In this document: piece by piece, positions 27,286-37,331 of the stretch
Layout: each line of letters opens with the position of its first letter
Numbering within the stretch: position 1 is the first letter of the stretch
Origin: Pseudomonas sp. FeN3W
GTDB taxonomy: Bacteria > Pseudomonadota > Gammaproteobacteria > Pseudomonadales > Pseudomonadaceae
NCBI GenBank assembly: GCA_030263805.2
Contig: CP136011.1
Coordinates: 806,001 to 870,000, forward strand
DNA: 64,000 bases
Direction: 5' to 3'
Program-made: the position numbers and the translations under genes
The notes under the pieces: model-generated
What the model saw: only the letters and a program-made list of their open reading frames with translations
Database searches by the model: none
What the model was told of the DNA's origin: nothing

Positions 27286-27363
27286 AGTCTTGAGACACAG
27301 CCTTATGCATATGACATCAATTTGATCAAAAAATGATCAGTAAGACAGGGTTCTGGAGAGAAA

Positions 27364-27729
27364 ATGAAGCTACTGCTTTGCTTGAAATGTGACGATGTTT
27401 TCTCCTTGCGCACCGAGCAAGTGCGTGAGTGCCTATGCAAGGCGTCTTCAGGAGGCTATGAGGCAGACGGCCTGAGTGCTTTTTACAAGGGCCCGGCGCT
27501 CATGCTTGGGTTTGCCAATTCCACCTTCTCGAATGCCATTCGTGAACAGCTTGTGAAGTGTGATGAAGGGCTCCCAAAAATGGGTGGCTTTGGCCCTTAC
27601 GCCAAGGAGCTCAAGGGCCGTGATTTCACTGCCTTCGTCATTCCAGAAAGCGCCTCATCTATTCAGAGAGAGGGTGAGATCCCGACTTTGAAAGGCATGC
27701 TTGCATTGAGGGAAAACATCAAAGGCTAG
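27364..27729 (+). CDS. Hypothetical protein, 121 aa
   Basis: Cysteine-containing N-terminus (CLKCDDVFSL...RECLCK), which could bind metal; no family recognised. Ribosome-binding site GGAGAG. Long leader with DnaA-box-like sites. Sits just before the giant secreted gene but 70 bases away. Confidence 0.75.
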   Translation: MKLLLCLKCDDVFSLRTEQVRECLCKASSGGYEADGLSAFYKGPALMLGFANSTFSNAIREQLVKCDEGLPKMGGFGPYAKELKGRDFTAFVIPESASSIQREGEIPTLKGMLALRENIKG

Positions 27730-27798
27730 AAGATAGTGAATTGATTATATTGTCATGACGAAGACCCTCCGCTATCATTGAGCGAAGAGGGCTTTGTC

Positions 27799-30700
27799 AT
27801 GCAAAAATATTTTAAAATCTCCTGTGTTTTACTGTTGGCAACCATTTCTGGCATGGCCAATGCTGATCTTCGGTTTCAGAGATACGTGCCAGAACTCAAA
27901 TGGCTGTCTGGTGAAGCCATTGCGCCTGAAACGAAGGTTGATGCCCTCATTGTCGCGCCGAAGGGGCTGAGTTGCAGGCTGCCCGCTAAGGACGGCTTCT
28001 GCCGAATCCCGCTTGTCTGGTTTACCTCCAAAGAATCCCCTGCGGGGCTATGGCGGATAGACGGGGACAAGAAAAACAGGATGGCCTACGCGTATGACGG
28101 CGTGGTCGATGCCTATGTCCGCTTCGAACAAGAGCTTGAATATCAACTGCGTGACGGAGCTACACTCGATGCGCGGTTAATGGACGCCGCCACACTTACT
28201 GCTGAGTGGGATGATAGCTGGGCCACGAACCCACCCGCACCTGAGAAAGCCGGCGAAATAACTGCGTCCAATGGGGGTTCTTGCCAAATCTACACAGGAT
28301 TTGATCATTGTGAAGTGGCATTGACCTGGACATCCTCGAATGTTGCAACGACGTCTGTATGGCAACGCACGGCAAACGGCCTGGTGTCTGTCATTGAAGA
28401 CACCAAAGAGGGAAGCCTGCCAGCCAAGGCATACGATTTTTCAGTTGTTTATGAATTGCGTGAAGGCAAGACTGTTGACGGCGATCTCTTGGCCGCAACC
28501 ATCACAAAGGGCTTTCGCGTGGAGCCTGAAGGCTCAATCAGCCTACCCGATGGCGATTCCTGCAATATCAGTTCGGATACCGAGAAATGCGGTCTTCGAG
28601 TTAAATGGCAAACCAATGATCTGGGTACACTATGGATACGTGAAACCGCCATCTCCGCTCTCAGAGCCAAGGGGCAGGATGTCATTTCGATAGGCACGGA
28701 GGGTGCGATTGTCGACCTCCGTGCTGGTGCTTCAGCAACTGGCGAGATACTTGCTCGCCAAGAGCTTAAAGCGATTTTGAGTCCAAATACAGGTCGCTTC
28801 ATAGCCCAGAAAGCATCTTGTGAAATTCCATACGCTGACGACAACTGCCCAATTGCTGTTGAGTACACAACGACCGCGCAGCAGGCCTCCGTATGGACAG
28901 AAGACGGGGAATTGGTCACCAGTGGCGCGTCAGGATCTTTCACGGCATCTGCCACAGACTATGGTACAGCTTACCTTTTGAGAGCAGGTCAGGAAAGCAA
29001 TACCCCGATTCTGGCGTCCTACATTGCCAAAGGCATCAAGCAGTCCTACACCGGCACACTCAAGCAGAATGGGCCCACGGAATGCGTTTTCAATTATCAG
29101 CGCGGAGACTGCATTCTCACTTTAGACTACACAGCAACCGACAAGGCAACGCTATGGCATAGCTATCTTCGCAGCCCCGTGGGCGGTGGCGGCGTGAACG
29201 GTTCGATTCCAGTCACGGTACACAACTATGATGGCGCCAGTGAAACGATCAACGCGTACGATCTTCGCATCCACGGGCCGTCAACACCCCGCATCACCGA
29301 CCCGCTGCTGACACGCTTCTCGCTTCTTGGCAAGAGGGAGCCCCATACAGCGACCCTGGCGCCAGTGACAAGCGCCACGTGCAACATGATCTACTCTCGC
29401 AATGACTGCGATATAGCCCTCAAAGTTGAGACGACGTCCCCACTCGTATCGCTGTGGAACACTGAAACCGGCGAGAAGGTGTGGCAGGGCAGCAATAGCA
29501 CTGGATTTAAGATTAACGTCTTGGAGGGTGAGCGAGAATTTGCCCTGCGCGAAGGCAATCATGCCGAGAATGACATCCTGGCTAGCCTGTCTTTGAAAGC
29601 GAACCGGCCCAGTTATTACATGAGGCTTGAGACCAACAACGGGGACTCATGTATTTCATCCGAATACAATGGCTCCTGTACTATTGCCATTACGACAGTA
29701 GCCAATACAGCAGGCCGCCTGTACTACCGTGATATCACAACGAACCCAGACAGTGCATGGGTCACCTTGACCAGCAGCATCGGATCTACAACGACCAACT
29801 TTACGATGGGGGGCATTGTAGCTGATCGCGTCTATGAGGTTGAGGCTAGGCAGTATTACAGCCCAGGCGAGCCGCTTGATCGCATTCAGGTTAAAATGAA
29901 CCTCAACGCGCCACATATATTTAAACTCACGTCTGAGCTTCCTGACGCTGCCACAGGCTATCCATGTGAGACATTCTATAACTCTACGTATTGTACTAAA
30001 CAATGGTCGATGGCGTGGGAAACTAGCGCTGCGAACACCACACAATGCTGGAGCCGGGATGGCGGTGTTACCTACAATACGAAATCTGTGAACTCAGCAA
30101 AAAATGTAAACCATAGTTCGCAGTTTTTTGTCACTTACGACAGGGCTGTTGATATCTATGAAGGCAACGTTTCGTGTACCACTAGGCAAGCCGCCATCGA
30201 TCAGAAGTACCACCTCCTTTATCAGGCAAAGATTAACAAACCAAAGGTACTAACAGCCGCTGAAACACCTGCACAGTTTGCCGCAGAGACCCTTAATTGT
30301 GACATCAGGTACAAGGATTTTGGTTACTGCTCACAGCCCATGTCCCATCAAGTCAATGCAATGGGATATACACATGCAGCATGGCCTGTTCTCTATGCTC
30401 AGCGTGTAGATGGCACTTACAAGTCATCCGTGTATCAAAATGCCAGCGCTTCGCCAAGCTATCAAATAAATGAAGATGAAAAGGACGTTGTCTACCAATT
30501 AAAAGTAAGAGCCGGGACGACACAAGAAGACAGTGATCCTGTGATCGATACGTTTACTATGAACCATGGCTATGTTGTCTTCACGGGCGCTGTGTTCGGA
30601 TCAAGAGCCCCTTCAGATGCAAATTACGTGTCTAATTATTACTATCTTAATCGCAGCAGTGCAGATTACCCCTACTATTTCGGGAGAGTAAAATCAGGAG

Positions 30701-33201
30701 CTGAGTTTGCAGGGATTTCAGAAGATTGTGTGATTCATATTTACGAGGATACTTGCCGTGTTTATCTTTCCTCGATTTTGACCTCAGGATCAGCTGCGGC
30801 CTCCATTTTTATTAATGGAGAATTTTTGCTTGATTTCGACTATCGATACGCTTCAAATGCTGTAGCTAACTTGCCTATTGGAACGCACGTAATTGAAATT
30901 AGGGACGGGAAAACAGCAAATAGCTACAACAATAGGCAAATTGATAAGTTTGAGATCACGGTAAGACGCCCTGAATACACGGGAAGTATAACACGCCTTC
31001 AAGAAGTGCCGAATGTTCCGTATCATGGCGGCACAGTTTCCTTTAATCTTCCCATTAGCTCAAATACCAGTGGCTATTTGTACAACAAAACCACGAATAA
31101 GCTTTTGTGCCAAATTAATCCGTTTTACACGAGTGATACCCGCACAAGCACATGTGGTGAAACACTCGGTGTAGGCGATTATACCTTCGAGCTCAGAACA
31201 CATACCGATGAGAGCCATGAGAAGAATATTGTCCTCGATACCTATTCAATAACTATTGAGCACAACCCACAGACCATGGAAGTGAATGAATATGCGCCGT
31301 ACGCCCACTTCTACTCCACCTGTCAGAGAACATACACCTACAAGGGGTGCTTGCTCTATTTTGACTACAAAAACGGATACGACTCACCGAGCGGAAGCTC
31401 TGTTAGCGTTTGCACGGTTAACAGCGTTACAGGCGCCATTGTTAAGCGTAATTCACTGGTGGCATCGACTTCAGTAAGAAGCGGAAATGCGACCTGGGTC
31501 TATGAAGGTGACGAGAAGCTGTTATTCGTTGACGGGCCTGTCTGCCCTTCTGATGTTGACGATAAACGATACCCAATCATGGCAGAAAGAGACGTATCGA
31601 CAACAGCGCCAAGCATTCCGTTGACCTATTCTGCTGCTTACTACACGAATGGTAATAAGGTAGAAGCATCTACGGATGAGGCTGATACCTGGATATGTAC
31701 CCAGAACTATGAAAATGATAATTGCTACTACCAAGTTGTGGCAGGTTTCCAGCCTAGCGCAGAACCAGGACAGCACCAAAAGGCCTATCTTGCGATATAC
31801 CGTGAAAACTCGGCTCAAACTTATGGAAATACTAATAGCGCTGGTTTTTCTACAGCCCAAAGCATAGCCCCAACGAGCGATCAGTCAGACTACTTTATAG
31901 TCATATGCGAAGGTACTGGGGCATCGAGTGGCGCCTGCATAAAAGACGAGGAGACGATTAGGCAAAAGCTGACTGTCAAGCGGCATCTGCCTGTTTACGT
32001 TGGCAGCATTACAGCACCAAACGGAACGTACTGTCAGGGCATTTATAAAGCGAGTACTTGCAAAATCGCCTTGGATATCACCACCGATAGCGGTTATGTC
32101 ACGGTTCATCGTGATGGCGTTTACCTTGAAGCCTTTACGAACAAGTCATTGAGCAAGACATTTGACGTACCAGTGAAAGCCAAGGGCGTGAATACTGTAT
32201 TTGAAATTCGGGATGGCTCCAGCAAGAACGGTCGCATGCTTGCAAGCATCGAGGTCACGCCTGAAACGTATGATCCAAACAGATTTGCTTTCAGTCATGA
32301 ATCAATTTCGACAAACAATGATATTTATAGTGAAGCATGCATTGTGTCCTCGTTCGTCGAAGGTGAAACTAGCGGTCAATGCAGTTATCCGATTGGATAT
32401 AAATCAGACAGTACAAAGAAATACATTAAGGTCTCGACTGGCGCAGCCGGCACTACCGGAACCATTGAGGTGAGCGGCAATGGAGCTTTCACCGCTCACC
32501 TAGATGCAAATCTTGTTGCTTATCCATTTGGCGAATCATACCCATATACTCGGTTTAAGGCAGATGGGTATGCGGATCCCGAATCAACCAGCTGGATGGA
32601 TGTGGTTTATGTGCGCCAGAAGAATACTGTAATGAGCGAGAAGATATTTTCTTCATACGCAGGCGTTTCACTTTATAGGAGCAATGCGAGTCTTGGCACT
32701 TCTTATCGTCAATGTTACAGCTACTGGAATGGGTATTACAGTTGCAATCCTTACTCTTACATTAAAGGTAGTTATTTGCTGAATTTATACCAGGGCCCAG
32801 TTCTAGTTGATGATATTACGCTGTCCGTCCCATCTGCTTGTTCATCAAGTAAAAGTAAAGATGGGACGTCGAACCCATGTAATGCCATCGACTACTTGAA
32901 AACAAGACTGTCAATGGCAACAGGGCAGCAGACAACCGGCTCAATCGGCTTTAACGATAGCTCAATGAGGGTTAAGCGAATCTTCTACAGAGCCGCAACC
33001 CCATCTGAAGCCCAGTACCTGGCTGACCCGACCTTCAGCATCAACGGTACGACACGACCTGTGAACATGGATGGTGCCTGGCACTATGTCGATCTCGATC
33101 ACGTGTCAGCCGCGACTATTGAAATATCCGCCTTGAACATTGACGAAATCAGCAGAAGTCTTACCATCGACTGGTTTGCTGAGTACTATGAAATTGATTA
33201 A
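27799..33201 (+). CDS. Giant secreted repeat protein, about 1800 aa
   Basis: Signal peptide (MQKYFKISCVLLLATISG, cleavage near ANA-DL), then about 15 tandem modules of roughly 100 residues to the end. Typical module: a G-x-S-C start, 8-10 residues, a second Cys in C-x-I-x-(L/V), a W or Y near T-x-(S/L)-(V/L)-W, and a closing Y-x-L-R-x-G-x5-G-x-x-L-A. The paired cysteines suggest one disulfide per Ig-like module. No anchor, transmembrane segment or enzyme domain is visible. Modules 1-6 are more alike; later ones diverge and are more AT-rich. An adhesin or surface filament is possible. Confidence 0.85.
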   Translation: MQKYFKISCVLLLATISGMANADLRFQRYVPELKWLSGEAIAPETKVDALIVAPKGLSCRLPAKDGFCRIPLVWFTSKESPAGLWRIDGDKKNRMAYAYDGVVDAYVRFEQELEYQLRDGATLDARLMDAATLTAEWDDSWATNPPAPEKAGEITASNGGSCQIYTGFDHCEVALTWTSSNVATTSVWQRTANGLVSVIEDTKEGSLPAKAYDFSVVYELREGKTVDGDLLAATITKGFRVEPEGSISLPDGDSCNISSDTEKCGLRVKWQTNDLGTLWIRETAISALRAKGQDVISIGTEGAIVDLRAGASATGEILARQELKAILSPNTGRFIAQKASCEIPYADDNCPIAVEYTTTAQQASVWTEDGELVTSGASGSFTASATDYGTAYLLRAGQESNTPILASYIAKGIKQSYTGTLKQNGPTECVFNYQRGDCILTLDYTATDKATLWHSYLRSPVGGGGVNGSIPVTVHNYDGASETINAYDLRIHGPSTPRITDPLLTRFSLLGKREPHTATLAPVTSATCNMIYSRNDCDIALKVETTSPLVSLWNTETGEKVWQGSNSTGFKINVLEGEREFALREGNHAENDILASLSLKANRPSYYMRLETNNGDSCISSEYNGSCTIAITTVANTAGRLYYRDITTNPDSAWVTLTSSIGSTTTNFTMGGIVADRVYEVEARQYYSPGEPLDRIQVKMNLNAPHIFKLTSELPDAATGYPCETFYNSTYCTKQWSMAWETSAANTTQCWSRDGGVTYNTKSVNSAKNVNHSSQFFVTYDRAVDIYEGNVSCTTRQAAIDQKYHLLYQAKINKPKVLTAAETPAQFAAETLNCDIRYKDFGYCSQPMSHQVNAMGYTHAAWPVLYAQRVDGTYKSSVYQNASASPSYQINEDEKDVVYQLKVRAGTTQEDSDPVIDTFTMNHGYVVFTGAVFGSRAPSDANYVSNYYYLNRSSADYPYYFGRVKSGAEFAGISEDCVIHIYEDTCRVYLSSILTSGSAAASIFINGEFLLDFDYRYASNAVANLPIGTHVIEIRDGKTANSYNNRQIDKFEITVRRPEYTGSITRLQEVPNVPYHGGTVSFNLPISSNTSGYLYNKTTNKLLCQINPFYTSDTRTSTCGETLGVGDYTFELRTHTDESHEKNIVLDTYSITIEHNPQTMEVNEYAPYAHFYSTCQRTYTYKGCLLYFDYKNGYDSPSGSSVSVCTVNSVTGAIVKRNSLVASTSVRSGNATWVYEGDEKLLFVDGPVCPSDVDDKRYPIMAERDVSTTAPSIPLTYSAAYYTNGNKVEASTDEADTWICTQNYENDNCYYQVVAGFQPSAEPGQHQKAYLAIYRENSAQTYGNTNSAGFSTAQSIAPTSDQSDYFIVICEGTGASSGACIKDEETIRQKLTVKRHLPVYVGSITAPNGTYCQGIYKASTCKIALDITTDSGYVTVHRDGVYLEAFTNKSLSKTFDVPVKAKGVNTVFEIRDGSSKNGRMLASIEVTPETYDPNRFAFSHESISTNNDIYSEACIVSSFVEGETSGQCSYPIGYKSDSTKKYIKVSTGAAGTTGTIEVSGNGAFTAHLDANLVAYPFGESYPYTRFKADGYADPESTSWMDVVYVRQKNTVMSEKIFSSYAGVSLYRSNASLGTSYRQCYSYWNGYYSCNPYSYIKGSYLLNLYQGPVLVDDITLSVPSACSSSKSKDGTSNPCNAIDYLKTRLSMATGQQTTGSIGFNDSSMRVKRIFYRAATPSEAQYLADPTFSINGTTRPVNMDGAWHYVDLDHVSAATIEISALNIDEISRSLTIDWFAEYYEID

Positions 33202-33217
33202 GTGTTGAAAATGTAGT

Positions 33218-33260
33218 GGATCTGGCCTCATAATAATTAAAACATCATGAAGCCAGATCC
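33218..33260 (+). promoter_or_regulatory. 9-bp inverted repeat ending at a start codon
   Basis: GGATCTGGC (33218-33226) and GCCAGATCC (33252-33260) pair perfectly over a 25-base loop, and the second arm abuts ATG 33261. No Shine-Dalgarno lies between. It could be an operator or a hairpin controlling translation. Confidence 0.6.
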
Positions 33261-34358
33261 ATGACCATCACCAGACGACAATTTATTCATTACTGCTACC
33301 TTGCTGAGCAGCTTAATATCGAAAATGAAAAACCCATGAGCGCTGAGCAAATAATGGGTTTTAGCAAACTAATGGATGAAGTTTTATCGCATGGGCTAAC
33401 GCTAGGCGAGCTAGCAGCCAAGGCCTTCGGCATGCAGTATTACTTCAGTGAAGATTTTAAGTTTCTTACTGGCTTAAAGCAAAAGTTTGAAAGTGAAGCA
33501 ATTTTTCATGATGAATTTGCTGAAAAGCTAATAATATCAAATGGAGTGCCTAGTAAGGCAGTGCTAGATTCTTTGCCTCCAGATGCCTATTATTCAAATC
33601 ATTCGATATTACGACTTCTCGATGGGTCTTTTAGAGAGGATTCAGTAATTGAAAAATTGTTTGGCAGATACCAAACTGGTCAAATAATTGAGCAGGCAAT
33701 CAGGGTTGATGATCATCAAGCCATTACATATCTTCTTGAGCACAAAAAATTCAAGAACCAATTTGTAGGAGGGCGGATTGAGAGAATTCTCAAATATGTA
33801 GCTGTACCACCTGAAAGCAAATGCTATAAAGCACTTTACCCAGATGCAGAGAAAGATACTCCATTTAACTATCTGCAAAAGCTATTGAAGGTTGGCGATA
33901 ACACGAGCATCGATGATCTGTCTTGTTTTTACAGGCCTGAACTTGCCAAGGCTGTTGGCCATGAATACGTGTTTCATATGCTTCAGCGAAGCGTCGTGGA
34001 TGACATTCACCGTTCTATATTCAAGATGATGATTTCCGATGGCGCAGATTGGTATATGGGCTTCAAGCAGGCTCAGCTTGGTCATCAAGCCTACCTTACC
34101 TTAAAAAATCGCACGATTGATCCAGTTGCTGAAATTCAAGACGTCGTTAAGAGCATGTCTAGTTTTTGGAACTACAATCCAAAGCGATGCTCTATTGGCG
34201 CATTGATTGGCGGGATTGACCAGGAACTTGTCGCTAAAGGAATGCGCTCAGCTAGTGATGCAAAGAAAATTTACGAATTCACTGGCGATAGATTTTATCT
34301 TGATTTCTGTAATCAAAAGCAGAAAAAAGACTACATTATTTCGGAACTTTCTTTATGA
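33261..34358 (+). CDS. Phi-x-Phi tail-family protein, DGADWY subfamily
   Basis: 365 residues, helical, no known domain. Shares the SDGADWYxGFKQA block (around residue 255) and flanking sequence with the proteins at 34355 and 44967, so these three are paralogues. Ends ...KDYIISELSL. Overlaps the next gene by ATGA, implying coupled translation. Expression may be controlled by the inverted repeat that touches its start codon. Confidence 0.88.
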   Translation: MTITRRQFIHYCYLAEQLNIENEKPMSAEQIMGFSKLMDEVLSHGLTLGELAAKAFGMQYYFSEDFKFLTGLKQKFESEAIFHDEFAEKLIISNGVPSKAVLDSLPPDAYYSNHSILRLLDGSFREDSVIEKLFGRYQTGQIIEQAIRVDDHQAITYLLEHKKFKNQFVGGRIERILKYVAVPPESKCYKALYPDAEKDTPFNYLQKLLKVGDNTSIDDLSCFYRPELAKAVGHEYVFHMLQRSVVDDIHRSIFKMMISDGADWYMGFKQAQLGHQAYLTLKNRTIDPVAEIQDVVKSMSSFWNYNPKRCSIGALIGGIDQELVAKGMRSASDAKKIYEFTGDRFYLDFCNQKQKKDYIISELSL

Positions 34359-35443
34359 ATTACGATGAGCTTTTAACCCTTTCCAATAAATTAAATTGGG
34401 AATACTTTAGAGAACCAAGGCACAAAGACGCTGAACTTTGCTGGAATGTCATTGATAAATTCTTGTCAACAAAATCATCTACCGGAGATTTCGTAAATGA
34501 AATTTTGGGCGATCCAGATCCAAGAACGCATTACAATGTTACGCAACGTCTAAACACCTTTGTAGGTTTTATGCTTGCTCACAGATTATGTGACGCGGAA
34601 TCCAGAGATGAGCTGGTGCGCGATATCGCGCAATCTCCTAAAAGAGGCTTTGAGACAGCAATATTCTCTAACGCAAATATCGTTCTTGATAAAAGCGCGG
34701 GATTACTCAGAAGTCAAAATAAAGATCTTTATCCAGTTGAGTTCTTCAAAAAAACTCAGTCAAAAACCACTCTCAAGATATTGCTTGCTGCTGCTGCATA
34801 TCATGATGACGGCGATGCGATTGAACTCTTAAAAACCGTTCCAAACTACCTGAAAGCACTGACAGGGAAAAACATTGAAACGGTATTGAAAGGAATTGAT
34901 ATTAGGCCAAGCTCAAAAGTATTTGATGCTCTAACCGCTTGCAACAGCGGTGACAATAAAGAAATCGATCCATTCCAGTATTTAAATATATTGATTTCGT
35001 TGAACAGCAAGAACTCTATCGAGTCCGCTCAAAACATTTACAAGCCCGAGCTGTCACAGCATCATGGCCATGCATTAATTGATCACTGTATCAGGAAGGG
35101 AGCAAGTCAGGCACAGCTCAGCATTATTTCGAGAACCGTTAGTGATGGAGCTGACTGGTATCTAGCATTCAAGCAAGCCACAGTCTCTCCTTCTATCTAT
35201 CTTGATCTGGAAGGCAGAGAGGCGGATTCTGTTAATGAGCTTCGGGAAATGATTACAACCTGGAAGGATTTTCCAGCGCCCAAGCGCAATGCGTCGGTTT
35301 TAGCGGAGATATTGAAGGGTTTGCCTGCCGCGTTAATAGAAGAGGCTGCACAAGAACCGAGTGCAGGTAAAATCATCACCAGGATCCTGAAGCGGAATGA
35401 CCGGATGGAAGCAACAGTCAACGAGGGTGCGGAAGTCCCTTGA
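34355..35443 (+). CDS. Paralogue of 33261 lacking the C-terminal tail
   Basis: 362 residues with the same block (SDGADWYLAFKQA) and the P-S-S-K-V region as its neighbour. Unlike all relatives it ends ...NEGAEVP. In the +1 frame the same bases read RKSLDI, which looks like a family tail but is followed by a lysine codon rather than a stop, so a late frameshift may have removed the tail. Translationally coupled to 33261 by an ATGA overlap. Confidence 0.85.
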   Translation: MNYDELLTLSNKLNWEYFREPRHKDAELCWNVIDKFLSTKSSTGDFVNEILGDPDPRTHYNVTQRLNTFVGFMLAHRLCDAESRDELVRDIAQSPKRGFETAIFSNANIVLDKSAGLLRSQNKDLYPVEFFKKTQSKTTLKILLAAAAYHDDGDAIELLKTVPNYLKALTGKNIETVLKGIDIRPSSKVFDALTACNSGDNKEIDPFQYLNILISLNSKNSIESAQNIYKPELSQHHGHALIDHCIRKGASQAQLSIISRTVSDGADWYLAFKQATVSPSIYLDLEGREADSVNELREMITTWKDFPAPKRNASVLAEILKGLPAALIEEAAQEPSAGKIITRILKRNDRMEATVNEGAEVP

Positions 35444-35445
35444 CA

Positions 35446-35475
35446 TTAAAGCCCCGGCTACAATCGGGGCTTTAA
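35446..35475. terminator. Bidirectional terminator
   Basis: TTAAAGCCCCG / CGGGGCTTTAA stem with loop GCTACAAT, T-rich on both sides. Placed between the convergent genes 34355 and 35490. Confidence 0.9.
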
Positions 35476-35489
35476 TTTTCGTTGATGAT

Positions 35490-35912
35490 CTACTTTCGGA
35501 ACAAAGCCCTAACCAAGCCAAGCCACAATGAAACTGTCAAGGTTGTACATGATGGAGCATCACAGGATGGGACATCGCAAGATGGTGTATCACATCCGGT
35601 ATTCTTTCCGCTTCTGCATGAAATCAGCTCACATGCGTCTTCCGCGCCATAACAGCTGTTTCCGGATCCATTCCCATTCTTCTTTTTTTGCTTTGAACGC
35701 CTGGCTCGCTCTTTGGCTGAATCCGAGCACTCATCAAAACGACGCTGGATTGCTGTCCAACCTCGAATGAGGCCGTCTTCCTCCAGGATTCTCAGCACAG
35801 CACCAGAGCAACCAGGCCCGCCTTTTTCCAATGAATATGCGCACCGATAACCTTTATGTGGAGAGAGATGCGCTTGGTACAGGCGGATGAAGAAACGGTA
35901 GATGGCCTTCAT
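35490..35912 (-). CDS. YidD-like protein with cysteine-rich C-terminal repeats
   Basis: 140 residues from ATG 35912 (AGGAG ribosome-binding site). The N-terminal ~70 residues resemble YidD, a membrane-associated insertion factor: AIYRFFIRLYQAHLSPHKGYRC, PGCSGAVLRILEEDGLIRG, and R-R-F-D-E-C. The usual CRFxPTCSxY core is altered. The tail has a lysine-rich linker and repeats CDxPSCDxPSC absent from YidD. Role uncertain; may be a diverged plasmid copy. Confidence 0.7.
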   Translation of the reverse strand: MKAIYRFFIRLYQAHLSPHKGYRCAYSLEKGGPGCSGAVLRILEEDGLIRGWTAIQRRFDECSDSAKERARRSKQKKKNGNGSGNSCYGAEDACELISCRSGKNTGCDTPSCDVPSCDAPSCTTLTVSLWLGLVRALFRK

Positions 35913-35962
35913 TAGCTTAGCTCCTGGCAATAGGTGTGAATTATAACCAAGCTGATAGAGGT

Positions 35963-35986
35963 GTCAATCAATTTGTCTTAATTGAC
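35963..35986. promoter_or_regulatory. GTCAAT-N12-ATTGAC inverted repeat
   Basis: Perfect 6-base arms 60 bases upstream of the gene at 36045. Same half-site letters as the TTGAC/GTCAA palindromes at other promoters but in the opposite arrangement. Possible operator. Confidence 0.4.
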
Positions 35987-36044
35987 GATTGGCTGGATTT
36001 GATCGTAGCTGTCCATGCTAAAATTAAGAAACCGGGAGATCATC

Positions 36045-37328
36045 ATGAAACAACTCAAGCTGTCAGCATTTGGTAAAAAATTAACTATTAAAGAAAACAG
36101 GGAATTCATCGAACTTATTACAGGTGCCAACGATGATCGGCTTGATTCGTTACTAATGGATATGTCGACGATGAGCACAGATTCAATCTACAACGCTTTG
36201 TTAACAGCCAATGAGGTTCGCGGAGACGTTTTTATCAAGCTTCTGTCGATCACTCTGAAGTTTTACGGAGAAAAACACCCATTTGGAGCAACCGAGACTG
36301 CAAACCTCTTCACTAATCTCCTCTCATTGTCAGGCGTGGCGCATAGCGCTGATTCAAAGGTATATTTTCGCGACATTCTTGTTAATTTAATTACTGGATG
36401 CGCCAATAAGAAAAATATAAACCTTCTGCTCGCCTTAGGCCTTAATTGCAGAAATACACTTAAAGATATTGATGGCGGCTTTCATGTTGATGCTGCACTA
36501 GCTGATAAGATGGTCGGCATAGAAAAAGGTATTAATTTGCGCGATGTATTCATTAATACACACTTGCCGAAATGCCTTGAAAAGTGCATCAGCATGCTAG
36601 GCGATGAGTCGTTCACTAAAGACTTATATTTTGACCTTGTATTTCACGATAGATTGTCAAAGCTGTATTTAACAGCATTTCAAAATGTTCTTGGTAACGA
36701 AGGAATAGCAAAACTTCACCAGGAAATTATTGAAAATCCAGGGTCTGCTCGTGCAAGTATTATGGTTATGCGTAACATTGGGGATAATTTCATCATAACA
36801 GAAGAAGTGAAGTGTCAGTTTCTTGATATTTTAAGTAAAAATGAAAATCCGGTAATTATAAGTAAGATATTGAGCGAAGGTTATGACCTTTCAGGTCTAA
36901 GCGTAATCATAAATTGGATTGTGGATAACGCTAAACAGGTTATCTCCAATTCAGATGCTAACTTTTGTTATGATTTTTTAAAAGTAACTTGTGATATTGG
37001 TCGCCACGATGAAATGATTCACGCAATCATTGATGATTATAGAGATAGCAAGCAGATGTCGCTTTCTGACGCTGCTAGTGAGCTACTAACCTTGCCAAGG
37101 GGGCCTGTCTCTCAGAAAACTCGCGAGGAGCACCTGCGGGATTTCCTTATCATGTACATACAAACGATAGGGCTTTTGAAATCACCACCTGCAATAAGAG
37201 GCATTAGTCAAGATGCGTTTGCGGCCTTGTGGCCCTTCACTAGCGAAAACAAAAATGATGAATCTAAAATAATTGCACTCTACCCATCCAGCAGGAAGAC
37301 GCTAATTTCGAATTCTTTTGGATTATGA
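36045..37328 (+). CDS. Phi-x-Phi tail-family protein, subfamily B
   Basis: 427 residues; start ATG 36045 behind GGGAG. Paralogue of the next gene: both carry G-x-(K/R)-HP-(F/L)-G-x2-ETA followed by a similar leucine-rich stretch (NLITGCAN... / DLIGGLEN...). Ends ...TLISNSFGL. No domain recognised. Two-gene operon with 37332, three bases apart. Confidence 0.87.
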   Translation: MKQLKLSAFGKKLTIKENREFIELITGANDDRLDSLLMDMSTMSTDSIYNALLTANEVRGDVFIKLLSITLKFYGEKHPFGATETANLFTNLLSLSGVAHSADSKVYFRDILVNLITGCANKKNINLLLALGLNCRNTLKDIDGGFHVDAALADKMVGIEKGINLRDVFINTHLPKCLEKCISMLGDESFTKDLYFDLVFHDRLSKLYLTAFQNVLGNEGIAKLHQEIIENPGSARASIMVMRNIGDNFIITEEVKCQFLDILSKNENPVIISKILSEGYDLSGLSVIINWIVDNAKQVISNSDANFCYDFLKVTCDIGRHDEMIHAIIDDYRDSKQMSLSDAASELLTLPRGPVSQKTREEHLRDFLIMYIQTIGLLKSPPAIRGISQDAFAALWPFTSENKNDESKIIALYPSSRKTLISNSFGL

Positions 37329-37331
37329 AAC

